A DNA stretch of 50,458 nucleotides, from contig DJWC01000157.1 of the NCBI GenBank assembly GCA_002441445.1, forward strand, positions 10,463-60,920, in the 5' to 3' direction. Each line of letters begins with the position of its first letter. The first letter of the stretch is position 1. The notes under the pieces are model-generated. The model saw only the letters and a list, made by a program, of their open reading frames with translations. It was not told the DNA's origin and searched no databases. Shown one piece after another: positions 7,966 to 15,638 of the stretch. The stretch is from Pusillimonas sp. UBA6240 (GTDB taxonomy: Bacteria > Pseudomonadota > Gammaproteobacteria > Burkholderiales > Burkholderiaceae_B). A program made the position numbers and the translations under genes.

Positions 7966-9587
7966 AGATTCACCGGCTCCTGGAACTCGCCCCATTGCGC
8001 TTTCAGCGTGGACACCATTTCGCCGACCGTGGCATAGGCATGGCAGCAGTCGACGAGATAGGGCATAAGGTTTTCCTTGTCGTCCGCCGCGGCGCGGGCC
8101 AGCTTGTGCAGCGCGGCCTGCACCGCGGGCTGGCTGCGCGTGTCCAGCACCTTCTGGTATTTTTCCAGGGCGCGATTCGCCACGCTCGGATCGAGGCGAA
8201 AGATTTCATCGACGCCGGCCTGCTCGCCTTCATGGCGGAAATGGTTCTGCCCGACGATGACGGTTTCGCCCGAATCGATGCGCTGCTTTCGCTCCAGCCC
8301 CCGCTGCGCCAGGCGCATCTGGATCCAGCCCTCTTCAATCGCCGGGATGACGCCGCCATAGGCATCGATTTCATCCATGACGGCAGAGATGGCTTCTTCC
8401 ATGCGGTCGGTATGCTGCTCCACGAAATAGCTGCCCCCCAGGGGATCGACGCTGCGTCCTATGCCCGATTCATAGGCGATGATCTGCTGCGTGCGCAAGG
8501 CGATTTCCGCCGAGAACTCAGTGGGAATCTGGAATGCTTCGTCGAAAGCACAGGTGAAAATCGACTGGGCGCCGCCCATGACGGCCGCCATGGTCTCCAC
8601 CGCAACCCGCACGATATTGTTGTAGGGCTGGGGCGCGACCAGGGACGAACCGCCGCAGACCACGCCAAAGCGGAACATCTGGGCCTTGGGATCTTGCGCG
8701 CCATAGCGTTCCTTCATCAACTTGGCCCAAAGCCTGCGGCCCGCGCGGAACTTTGCGACTTCGTCGAAAAAGTCCATATGCACATAGAAGAAGAAAGACA
8801 GGCGCTTGGCGAATTTTTCAACATCGCCGCCGCGGCGTTTGAGCTCGTCCACGTAGGCCAGGCCATTGGCCAGGGTATAGGCCATTTCTTCAACCGCGGT
8901 GGCCCCTGCGTCGCGCACGTGCGCGCCGGCGATGCTGATGGCGTTGAAGCGCGGCGATACATCATTGGAGTAAAGAATGGAGTCCGCAATCAAACGCATG
9001 GAGGGCCTGACAGGGAAAATCCAGGTGCCCCGCGCCACATATTCCTTCAGGATGTCGTTCTGTATCGTGCCGGTCAGCTTCTCGCGCGGCACGCCCTGCT
9101 TGTCGGCCACAGCAAGATACATGGCATAAATGATGGCCGCCGTGCCGTTGATGGTGAACGAGGTGGAGATGCGCGCCAAGTCGATATCCTGAAACAAGAT
9201 CTCGGCTTCGCTCAGGTTCGACAGCGAGACCCCTACCTTGCCGATCTCGGGACGCGCCATAGGATCGATAGGGTCGTAGCCGCATTGGGTGGGCAGATCC
9301 AAGGCGACGGACAACCCCGTCTGCCCATGGGCAAGCAGGAATTTATAGCGTTCATTCGACTCCTCGGCGGTGCCGAAGCCGGAATACTGCCGTATCGTCC
9401 AGAGTCGGCCCTGATAGCCATCGGGAAAGATTCCGCGCGTAAAGGGGAATTCGCCTGGCTTGCCGATATGGTCCGGCCGCAAGGCCGAGGCGTCGACTTC
9501 CGTCGGTACTTCGATACCGGCGCCGCTCACCGTGCCCAAAGCCGGCTTGGCCAGTTTCAATTCCGTGTTCGCCTGCTCTTGCGTCAT
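7962..9587 (-). CDS. B12-dependent acyl-CoA mutase, catalytic subunit (methylmalonyl-CoA mutase family)
   Basis: 541 aa, the length of a TIM-barrel catalytic subunit without B12 domain. Conserved family blocks: RLWTIRQYSGFGTAEESN, GLSVALDLPT, GTIQNDILKEY. Tyr68 and Arg186 occupy the positions of Tyr89 and Arg207 of Propionibacterium methylmalonyl-CoA mutase, which hold the substrate carboxylate. This argues against a simple isobutyryl- or 2-hydroxyisobutyryl-CoA mutase. Other normally invariant positions differ: the HxQTSG motif is Gly308-Val309-Val310-Cys-Gly-Gly, and Tyr243 of the reference is Ala222 (AGAHVRDAG), while His223 and Arg262 are kept. The enzyme is likely cobalamin-dependent with an unusual substrate or pocket. 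It overlaps both neighbours by ATGA. Confidence 0.9.
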   Translation of the reverse strand: MTQEQANTELKLAKPALGTVSGAGIEVPTEVDASALRPDHIGKPGEFPFTRGIFPDGYQGRLWTIRQYSGFGTAEESNERYKFLLAHGQTGLSVALDLPTQCGYDPIDPMARPEIGKVGVSLSNLSEAEILFQDIDLARISTSFTINGTAAIIYAMYLAVADKQGVPREKLTGTIQNDILKEYVARGTWIFPVRPSMRLIADSILYSNDVSPRFNAISIAGAHVRDAGATAVEEMAYTLANGLAYVDELKRRGGDVEKFAKRLSFFFYVHMDFFDEVAKFRAGRRLWAKLMKERYGAQDPKAQMFRFGVVCGGSSLVAPQPYNNIVRVAVETMAAVMGGAQSIFTCAFDEAFQIPTEFSAEIALRTQQIIAYESGIGRSVDPLGGSYFVEQHTDRMEEAISAVMDEIDAYGGVIPAIEEGWIQMRLAQRGLERKQRIDSGETVIVGQNHFRHEGEQAGVDEIFRLDPSVANRALEKYQKVLDTRSQPAVQAALHKLARAAADDKENLMPYLVDCCHAYATVGEMVSTLKAQWGEFQEPVNL

Positions 9588-10363
9588 GATTTAGCCTTGG
9601 AAAGTATGTTGTCCGCCGCCCGCCAGTGATCATCGTGCGTCCAGGTCGCAACGAGGTCCTGCTGCTCGGCCTCGCGCCTTTCGGCATAGCCTCGCCCGGC
9701 GCGCCACGCTTGCGTCTGGCGCTTGATGGCGCGCATGATCAAAGGCGAGCGCTGCAGCAGCGGTTCAAGGAATTCGCGCATATCGGAACCCTCGCGACCG
9801 TCATGCACGATGGCATCCGCCAAGCCCCATTGCAGCGCCAACTCGGCCGAGACCATCTCGCAGCGCGCCATCATGCGCAAGGCGCGGGGTGCGCCGACCA
9901 GAGCGCACAAATCCACGCCCCCGCCCCATGCCGACGTAATAGCCAGCTTGGCCTGCACATAACCCATGCGCGCCCCCGCGCGAAACAGGCGCATATCGCA
10001 GGCCAGGGCAAGCTCGGCGCCGCCCCCTATCGCATCGCCATTCAGATACGCAATGACGGGCACCTGGCAGCTGCGGATTTCATCCAACGCGGCCCTGGCC
10101 TCGGTGCTCATGGCCTTGGCCGCCTCGGACGTACGTATGGAAGAAAGGTCCACCAAGTCGCCGCCGGCCGCGAAATAACGGTCTCCGGCGCCCTGAATAA
10201 CGATGAACTTCGTATCCGGATCCCGGCCTTGCGCGCGGACCGCTGCCGCCAATTCGGCCAGGACGGCCCGGGACAAGGCGTTGTGCTTGTGCGCCCGGTC
10301 TATGGTCAGATCGACATGGCCGTTCTGGCGCTTGTCGATGCGTACCGCGGATGGGTTTGCCAT
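9584..10363 (-). CDS. Crotonase-superfamily protein, possible acyl-CoA decarboxylase
   Basis: 259 aa from the ATG at 10363 (AGGAG about 8 nt upstream; TTG/ATG codons further upstream lack a better RBS). Crotonase fold: oxyanion-hole segments YFAAGGDL and AIGGGAELALACD. Glu117 corresponds to one catalytic Glu of enoyl-CoA hydratase. The second is Gln137 (GYVQAKLAI), and the usual GAGG is SAWGGG (144-149). A Trp-Gly-Gly at this place recalls ethylmalonyl-CoA decarboxylase (ECHDC1) rather than hydratases. As the first gene of the mutase operon it may decarboxylate a malonyl-type CoA ester, the role of YgfG in the Sbm pathway. Hydratase activity is not excluded. Confidence 0.85.
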   Translation of the reverse strand: MANPSAVRIDKRQNGHVDLTIDRAHKHNALSRAVLAELAAAVRAQGRDPDTKFIVIQGAGDRYFAAGGDLVDLSSIRTSEAAKAMSTEARAALDEIRSCQVPVIAYLNGDAIGGGAELALACDMRLFRAGARMGYVQAKLAITSAWGGGVDLCALVGAPRALRMMARCEMVSAELALQWGLADAIVHDGREGSDMREFLEPLLQRSPLIMRAIKRQTQAWRAGRGYAERREAEQQDLVATWTHDDHWRAADNILSKAKS

Positions 10364-10737
10364 AGGGCTGTCTCCTGCAAGCATCGAACTACGCCTCGGT
10401 GTCAAAAGTGGTATGGCAATAGATAAAAACGAGAAAACTGCCGTCCTGACCGATCTCGCGGGCCGTGCCGTATGTCATATACGCCTAAATTCTCTATTAT
10501 GAATAATAAATTTATAAAATTCACTATAAAGAAAATAATCGATAGATGTCAAGCTAAACGCATAGCCTGAAAGGAGGCGTTAAGGCGCCGCGGGCCACGG
10601 GGCCACGCCGCCGCCTCGCACGTCCCGCCTATTCAACAAATCGAGTAGACTACCGCCGAATCACCTGAAGCCGGCGCAGGCTGATATGCCGCGGCCGCCA
10701 TGGGCTTGTCCATTTTTGTATGAAGGGGAAGCTTTCC
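10364..10737. other. Intergenic region between the mutase operon and the small membrane-protein gene
   Basis: No credible gene. It holds a strong-looking minus-strand promoter (10523-10552) for the mutase operon and, just downstream of it, a TATTAT-GA-ATAATA dyad (10495-10508) that could be an operator. No cobalamin riboswitch was recognised in the leader of about 150 nt. The stretch 10570-10640 is GC-rich without a clear hairpin. Confidence 0.6.
10523..10552 (-). promoter_or_regulatory. Sigma-70-type promoter of the mutase operon
   Basis: On the minus strand TTGACA (10552-10547) is separated by 18 nt from TATAGT (10528-10523), in AT-rich DNA about 160 bp upstream of the crotonase start. The -35 is perfect and the -10 matches 5 of 6. 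This predicts one transcript for crotonase, mutase, B12 subunit, CoA-transferase and meaB. Confidence 0.7.
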
Positions 10738-11094
10738 ATGTATGAGTCCCGCAACGAACCACTATTGCCCCCCAAGCATTTCAGGCGCCGCCTGGCTTGG
10801 CATGCCCTGTACGCCGCGCTGCTGGTATTGGCGACCCTGCTGCTCGGCGCGCTGGGCCACTGGTGGTTCGGCGGGCACAGTATGCACGACGCCTTGATCA
10901 ACGCCGCCTTCGTCATCGGCGGGCTCGGCGCTTATACGCTTCCGGAATCGCTAGGGGGCAGGATCTTCTTCGCAGCCTACGGTTTTTTCGTTGGGCTGGT
11001 GGTGATGGCGACCCTGGGCGTCGTGCTGGCGCCGTTAGCGCACCGCATCATGCATAAATTTCATTTGGATGAAACGGGAGACGACTCTGCGTAA
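10738..11094 (+). CDS. Small membrane protein of unknown function
   Basis: 118 aa from the ATG at 10738 (AAGGGGA about 9 nt upstream; another in-frame ATG lies at 10720). Hydrophobic stretches at about 20-45, 53-68 and 75-100 suggest two or three membrane passes, with a basic, His-rich C-terminal tail (HRIMHKFHLDETGDD). I do not recognise a named family. Its last 113 bp (10974-11086) recur almost exactly at 17976-18087, beyond the inserted island. Codon use resembles the core genome, so it is probably the native gene next to which the island entered. Confidence 0.7.
   Translation: MYESRNEPLLPPKHFRRRLAWHALYAALLVLATLLLGALGHWWFGGHSMHDALINAAFVIGGLGAYTLPESLGGRIFFAAYGFFVGLVVMATLGVVLAPLAHRIMHKFHLDETGDDSA
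10974..11086 (+). repeat. Left copy of 113-bp direct repeat flanking the island
   Basis: From AGCCTACGGTTTTTTCG to GGAGACGACT, inside the 3' end of the small membrane-protein gene. Compared with 17976-18087 there is one missing G and three substitutions. The copies lie in the same orientation about 6.9 kb apart and bracket the lower-GC island. Confidence 0.95.
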
Positions 11095-11142
11095 TCTGAC
11101 ATGAAGGATTCGAGACCTTCCAATACAAGAAAGGAAAGCGCT

Positions 11143-11184
11143 ATGGCCGAGAGCACCAGCTCTACGCGAACACGTCGGATTTAA
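11143..11184 (+). pseudogene. Possible truncated gene start at the left island boundary
   Basis: An ATG preceded by a good AAGGAAA ribosome-binding site opens a 13-codon frame (MAESTSSTRTRRI) that then stops. Its last codons overlap the 3' end of the oppositely oriented XRE-cupin regulator. It looks like the beginning of a native gene cut by insertion of the island, so the left junction would be near 11150-11162. It may equally be chance; no remnant of its 3' part was found on the other side. Confidence 0.35.
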
Positions 11185-11749
11185 TGACCCATATTATGCG
11201 CGATACCGCATTTGTCGGATTGCGAAAAGCATGCTCGATGCTGCTATCAAAACGGAAGCTATCACCCTCATATAAAAGATAGCTTTGGCTGCCTACAGTT
11301 AGCTGCAGTTGCCCTTCCAACATATAGCCGGCCTTTTCGCCGTTACGGGTCCATGGCTCGGGCCCCGAGCTACCACCTGGCTGAAGAACCAGCATCAACA
11401 TCTCGAGATTGCTATGTAATTTGGGTGACAGCAATTCTTTTGTTAAACCAAACTTATTGAATGGTAAGGTCGATCGCCCATTCTTACGCACCACGATATT
11501 TATATCGTCCGCAGAGCTGGCGTCAATCGCAAAAAAATCAGCGAGTTGCACTTTAAGCGCGATACGCAAACGTTCCAGTGTTTTCAATGAGGGCGACGCG
11601 TGTCCGCGTTCGATATGGCTCAGCATTCCTATAGAGACTCGTGACAACTCGGCCAGCTCGGACAGGGTCAAGCCCTTATCAGTCCGTAGCTGCCGGATCC
11701 TTCTACCAAGTTCATCAAGATGCAGGCCCGGAATGTCGGTGGAAGTCAT
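11162..11749 (-). CDS. XRE-cupin transcriptional regulator
   Basis: 195 aa. The N-terminal HTH (about 11-66) contains LGRRIRQLRTDKGLTLSELA, then SIGMLSHIERGHASPSLKTL. The C-terminal cupin (about 120-190) contains GEKAGYMLEGQLQLTVG and YLLYEGDSFRFDSSIEHAFRN. This is the PuuR-like architecture, in which the cupin senses a small metabolite. It is divergent from the Bug-oxidase-amidohydrolase operon, with a 19-bp dyad in between, and probably represses that operon. GC content and codon use are lower than in flanking genes, marking the start of the island. Confidence 0.92.
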   Translation of the reverse strand: MTSTDIPGLHLDELGRRIRQLRTDKGLTLSELAELSRVSIGMLSHIERGHASPSLKTLERLRIALKVQLADFFAIDASSADDINIVVRKNGRSTLPFNKFGLTKELLSPKLHSNLEMLMLVLQPGGSSGPEPWTRNGEKAGYMLEGQLQLTVGSQSYLLYEGDSFRFDSSIEHAFRNPTNAVSRIIWVIKSDVFA

Positions 11750-11807
11750 TTCGTCCTGTGTTGGCTATTACGGTTGAAAACTTAATCGACTATCGGCATT
11801 TATGCTA

Positions 11808-11836
11808 TTCACACAGATGAATTTCACCTGTATTAT
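11808..11836 (+). promoter_or_regulatory. Promoter of the island catabolic operon
   Basis: TTCACA (11808-11813) and TATTAT (11831-11836) are spaced exactly 17 nt, each one base from the sigma-70 consensus, about 65 bp upstream of the Bug start codon at 11901. Confidence 0.65.
11813..11831. promoter_or_regulatory. 19-bp inverted repeat, probable XRE-cupin operator
   Basis: The dyad reads ACAGATGAA-T-TTCACCTGT, perfect except for one opposed pair (position 5 against 15). It fills the spacer between the -35 and -10 of the promoter for the Bug-oxidase operon, so a bound regulator would block RNA polymerase. The regulator gene is the divergent neighbour. Confidence 0.7.
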
Positions 11837-11900
11837 AAATACTCGAGATGATTTTTGTTGTCATGATAATTTATTAAACCACTGACGCAGGAGTTTCATC

Positions 11901-12899
11901 ATGGCCCGCTCCAACTGGAAGACCTTTTGCTCTTCACTCAGTCTCTCATGCATAGTCGCTGTAATGCCGACCATGTTGAACGCCCAAACTACAGGAGCGG
12001 ACCAATTCCCCAACCGGCCCGTGACAATAATGGTGGCCTATTCGGCGGGTGGCGCAACCGATGTCGCTGCGAGAACCATCGCCGAACAGCTCGGACTCCT
12101 ATGGGGTCAATCCGTCGTAGTCGAAAATCGTCCAGGTGCAGGAGGCAACATCGGAGCTGCAGAAGTTGCCCGGGCCAAGCCGGATGGCTACACCATGATC
12201 ATGGTTGCGCCGGCTCACGCGATCAATGTGTCGCTGTATGACAAGCCAGGTTACCGGGCGCTCGAAGACTTCACATCTATCGGGCAAGTCTCCTTCATTA
12301 CCAACATGGTAGTCGCTCACCCCTCTTTTCCGGCCAATACCATCTCCGAATTGATTAGTTCAGCCAAGAAAAATCCGGGCGAAATAGCGTACGCGTCCGG
12401 AGGCGTGGGCACGTCAGAACATCTATCCGCCGAGTATTTCCAGTATCGGACTGGCACCCGATTGGCACACATTCCCTATAAAGGTACCTCTGCGACCATA
12501 CCGGATCTGCTCGCAGGGCGCGTCAAACTCAGTTTCGGCAACCTGCCAGCATTGTTGCCACATATTCGATCTGGAGCGTTAAAGGCTTTAGCTGTTAGCG
12601 CACCCGAACGTACACCAGTACTTCCGGACGTTCCGACCGTGGGCGAAACTGTTGGCGCCGATTACAACGTAACAGTATGGCTGGGGCTGCTTGCACCCGC
12701 CGGCACGCCTGATAACATCGTTGCCAAGATCAATGGGGATCTTGCCAAAGTGCTGGCCAAGCCCGTTGTAAAGGAACGGCTCGCCGGTCTTGGCATGGAA
12801 CCGGCGCATTCATCGCCGGGCGCGTTCCGCGATTTAATTGCATCGGAAAAGGATAAGTACGCCAAGGTCATTGAAGCCGCTAACGTAAAAGCCAACTAA
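11901..12899 (+). CDS. Bug/TTT-family periplasmic solute receptor (island)
   Basis: 332 aa; ATG at 11901 with GCAGGAG about 8 nt upstream. The signal peptide runs through SLSCIVAVMPTMLNAQT. The receptor signatures are YSAGGATDVAARTI, VVENRPGAGGNIGAAEVA and AKPDGYTM. It leads the island operon, followed after 18 bp by the FAD oxidase, so it probably delivers or senses the amine or amide substrate. Lower GC than the Bug genes elsewhere in the window suggests separate acquisition rather than recent local duplication. Confidence 0.92.
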   Translation: MARSNWKTFCSSLSLSCIVAVMPTMLNAQTTGADQFPNRPVTIMVAYSAGGATDVAARTIAEQLGLLWGQSVVVENRPGAGGNIGAAEVARAKPDGYTMIMVAPAHAINVSLYDKPGYRALEDFTSIGQVSFITNMVVAHPSFPANTISELISSAKKNPGEIAYASGGVGTSEHLSAEYFQYRTGTRLAHIPYKGTSATIPDLLAGRVKLSFGNLPALLPHIRSGALKALAVSAPERTPVLPDVPTVGETVGADYNVTVWLGLLAPAGTPDNIVAKINGDLAKVLAKPVVKERLAGLGMEPAHSSPGAFRDLIASEKDKYAKVIEAANVKAN

Positions 12900-12917
12900 A
12901 TATCTGGAATCTGGATC

Positions 12918-14357
12918 ATGGTCTCTGTAGCAGATCGCAACGCGGCCGCAGCTAGTGATCCAGTATCTTGGTGGTGGCTCGAGACAGAAAAGCTTCGTTC
13001 GCAGGCGCCGGTTTGCCTGCCTCTTTCGGGGGAGCGGCAAGTCGACGTCGTCATCGTGGGCGGTGGATTTACTGGGCTGTGGACCGCTTTGGCTCTCAAG
13101 GAGCGTCAACCCTGCCTCAACATAGCCTTGCTCGAAGAGCATACCTGCGGCTCCGGCGCCAGTGGCAAGAACGGGGGCAATGTCAGCGGCTACTGGTCCT
13201 CCTTACCCAGCCTGGTGCGGCTGCTGGGCGCCGATGCTGCGCTGAACGTCGCGAAGGCAGGCACGCGTGCACAAGATGCGATTAGGGCCTTCGCAACGCG
13301 CCCGGGAATAGACGTCTGGTGGCGTGAAGACGGGAACATGCGTATAGCTACGGCCGCCTCCCATGATGAAAAAATCGACGACTATATATCTACCTTCACC
13401 GCTCTTGGCATATCCAATATGGCAATACGATTAACGCCTGAGCAAGTGGCTGAACGTTTCCGGTCGCCTGCAGTCCGAGGAGGGGTGTACTTTTCAGAAG
13501 GAGCCATTGTCCATCCAGCACGTCTGGCGCTGGCCTTGCGGGACGAAGCGCTTCGACTGGGTGTCACCATCCATGAACATTCGCCGATGGTTCGCCTCGA
13601 CTGTGGCGACGTCAACCGAGTCCGTACGCCTGCCGGCGCCCTGCTTGCTCGGGATGTTGTCTTGGCGACCAACGTCAAGCTGGCTACGGACGTCGAAGTG
13701 TCAGCGAACCTCTGCGTCTTTTCCAGCTACGCTCTGATGACGGCGCCGGCGACAGCCGAACTCGAGGCTATGGGCTGGGCAGGCAATGAAGGCATTACCG
13801 ATCTCAGAATGTTTCTCCATTATTTCAGGAAAACACCGGATGGCCGTGTCTTGATGGGCTCAGGGTCTGGTCCTGTAGGTTACAAGGGAAGAGTAGATAA
13901 TCCGCAGCTCTATAGCGATCAGGCCAGCGCAGAGCGTGCAATAAGCGGGCTGCGCAACTTGCTGCCAACTCTGGGCACGGTGGCCATTGAAAAGGTCTGG
14001 GGCGCTCCCATCGATATGGCACCAGATCGCTTACCCTTCTTCCGTACTCGCCAGCACTATCGCATCCACTATGGTTGCGGCTACTCCGGCCATGGCGTCA
14101 ATGCCACCTATATCGGCGGCCAATGCCTGGCTTCTCTCGTGCTGAATGAGAATGACTATTGGGCCAACCTACCATTCTGCACGCGGAAGCTTTCCGCTTT
14201 TCCGCCGGAACCATGGAGAACGCTGGGCGCGCGCACTGTACGTCATGCCATCCTTAATTGCGAGGAAGCCGAGCATACAAGCCGACATCCATCGATAACA
14301 TCACGCTTCATCGCCAGCCTGCCCGCGAAGCTGGGTTTACGTCTTGGAACACGCTGA
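12918..14357 (+). CDS. FAD-dependent oxidoreductase, DadA/PuuB-like amine or amino-acid oxidase
   Basis: 479 aa. The Rossmann FAD motif is VVIVGGGFTGLWTALAL (from about 44; GGGFTG at 48-53), preceded by a 40-residue N-terminal region rich in Trp (SWWWLE). SGASGKNGGNVSGYWSS follows, and near the end HYGCGYSGHGVNATYIGG, as in the DAO family (gamma-glutamylputrescine oxidase, D-amino-acid dehydrogenase). No signal peptide is evident. The expected reaction is oxidation of a C-N bond to an imine or aldehyde plus amine. The substrate is unknown; the amidohydrolase downstream suggests a nitrogen-containing ring or amide. Confidence 0.88.
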   Translation: MVSVADRNAAAASDPVSWWWLETEKLRSQAPVCLPLSGERQVDVVIVGGGFTGLWTALALKERQPCLNIALLEEHTCGSGASGKNGGNVSGYWSSLPSLVRLLGADAALNVAKAGTRAQDAIRAFATRPGIDVWWREDGNMRIATAASHDEKIDDYISTFTALGISNMAIRLTPEQVAERFRSPAVRGGVYFSEGAIVHPARLALALRDEALRLGVTIHEHSPMVRLDCGDVNRVRTPAGALLARDVVLATNVKLATDVEVSANLCVFSSYALMTAPATAELEAMGWAGNEGITDLRMFLHYFRKTPDGRVLMGSGSGPVGYKGRVDNPQLYSDQASAERAISGLRNLLPTLGTVAIEKVWGAPIDMAPDRLPFFRTRQHYRIHYGCGYSGHGVNATYIGGQCLASLVLNENDYWANLPFCTRKLSAFPPEPWRTLGARTVRHAILNCEEAEHTSRHPSITSRFIASLPAKLGLRLGTR

Positions 14358-14410
14358 CCTCCACAACGGTCTACGACGTGCGTTTCGCACCTAATTACTA
14401 AGGAGTGATT

Positions 14411-15634
14411 ATGGCCGATATTCATTTGCACAATCTTGCCTTGCTTGATCCTGTTGAAGGCGTATTGAAAACAGGGCATGAAATACTGATCAGCGGAAAG
14501 CACATTAAGTCCGTAGAGAAAGGCTCCATCAATGTGCCCGGCGCACAGTCATTCGATCTTAAGGGACGTACGGTAATGCCAGGGCTGATTGACTGCCATG
14601 TACATATTAATCGTTCTATTCTGCCGCCATCTCCCATCATGCTGCCCTCGTTGATGACAGCCCATGCAGGCGCCACGCTCAACGGTATGTTGATGCGCGG
14701 GTTTACCACCGTACGTGACGCGGGAGGGGCAGACGCAGGACACAGGCAAGCAATTGAAAAAGGGCTATTCGTAGGTCCACGCCTATTTGTATCAGGGCGT
14801 GCGATCAGCCAAACCGGAGGGCACGGAGACCCCCGATCTCCCTCGGATCTGATCGCTCCATGCGACTGTGTACACCTGGAGGCGGGCTTAGGCCGCATCG
14901 CCGACGGAGTTCCAGAAGTGCGCAAGGCCGTGAGAGATGAAATCCGGCTAGGCGCCAACCAAATCAAAGTCATGGCGGGGGGTGGTATTGCATCGCAAGC
15001 CGACTTCATCGATCAATTGCAGTATTCGCAAGAGGAACTGGAAGCCATTGTTGACGAAGCGACGCGATCACGGACTTATGCCATGGCCCACGTCTTTGTG
15101 GCGGAAGGCATACAACGCTGCATCCGCGCAGGAGTTCGCACAATCGAACACGGCTACTTTCTGGACGAGAAGACGGCGCAGATGATGGTCGATACCGGTA
15201 CCTATCTCTCCATCAATTTACTTACCGTACAAGTCATTGCCAACGGTAAGTCTCTGGGCTATACAGACGAAAGTGTTAGTAAAGCCAAGGAAGTGCTGGA
15301 ACGCGGATCGAAAGCTTATGAGATTGCGCTTCACAAAGGAGTGAAGACGGCTTTTGCGACAGACCTTTCCCGTGCACCGGAAAGGATGTCTGAAGAGTTC
15401 CTCGTACGCGCGGATATCTCAAGCAATACTGAAATCATTCGGAGTGCCACTGTCGTTGGCGCTGAAGTGGTCCGCATGGAAGGCTTGATCGGCGTAATAA
15501 AACCCAATGCGTTTGCAGACCTATTGGTCATTGATGGCAATCCGCTCGACGATATCCGCGTATTGACCGAAGAGGGAGCACACATGCCTATGATTATTAA
15601 GGAAGGCGCCATTTATAAGAACTTATTGGCTTAA
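14411..15634 (+). CDS. Metal-dependent amidohydrolase (prolidase/imidazolonepropionase-like group)
   Basis: 407 aa from the ATG at 14411 (AAGGAGTG 5 nt upstream). Metal motif His63-x-His65 (GLIDCHVHIN), then IKVMAGGGIAS with the lysine usually carboxylated, MAHVFVAEG, TIEHGYF and ATDLSRAPE giving the remaining His and Asp ligands. The C-terminal segment ADLLVIDGNPLDDIRVL is typical of the superfamily. It probably hydrolyses a cyclic or linear amide in the cytoplasm. The next gene, 4 bp away, encodes a CobW-type metallochaperone GTPase, which may load its metal. Confidence 0.9.
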   Translation: MADIHLHNLALLDPVEGVLKTGHEILISGKHIKSVEKGSINVPGAQSFDLKGRTVMPGLIDCHVHINRSILPPSPIMLPSLMTAHAGATLNGMLMRGFTTVRDAGGADAGHRQAIEKGLFVGPRLFVSGRAISQTGGHGDPRSPSDLIAPCDCVHLEAGLGRIADGVPEVRKAVRDEIRLGANQIKVMAGGGIASQADFIDQLQYSQEELEAIVDEATRSRTYAMAHVFVAEGIQRCIRAGVRTIEHGYFLDEKTAQMMVDTGTYLSINLLTVQVIANGKSLGYTDESVSKAKEVLERGSKAYEIALHKGVKTAFATDLSRAPERMSEEFLVRADISSNTEIIRSATVVGAEVVRMEGLIGVIKPNAFADLLVIDGNPLDDIRVLTEEGAHMPMIIKEGAIYKNLLA

Positions 15635-15638
15635 AGAC

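Noticed and set aside
7962..9587. 2-hydroxyisobutyryl-CoA or isobutyryl-CoA mutase as the identity of the mutase
   Set aside because: Those enzymes replace the carboxylate-binding Tyr and Arg; both are kept here (Tyr68, Arg186), so a CoA ester with a second carboxylate is more likely, although the pocket is otherwise unusual.
7995..9629. Open frame of 544 codons on the plus strand opposite the mutase gene
   Set aside because: It is the complement of a gene with clear mutase motifs and coupled starts; the antisense translation has no recognisable domain and is a by-product of GC-rich codon use.
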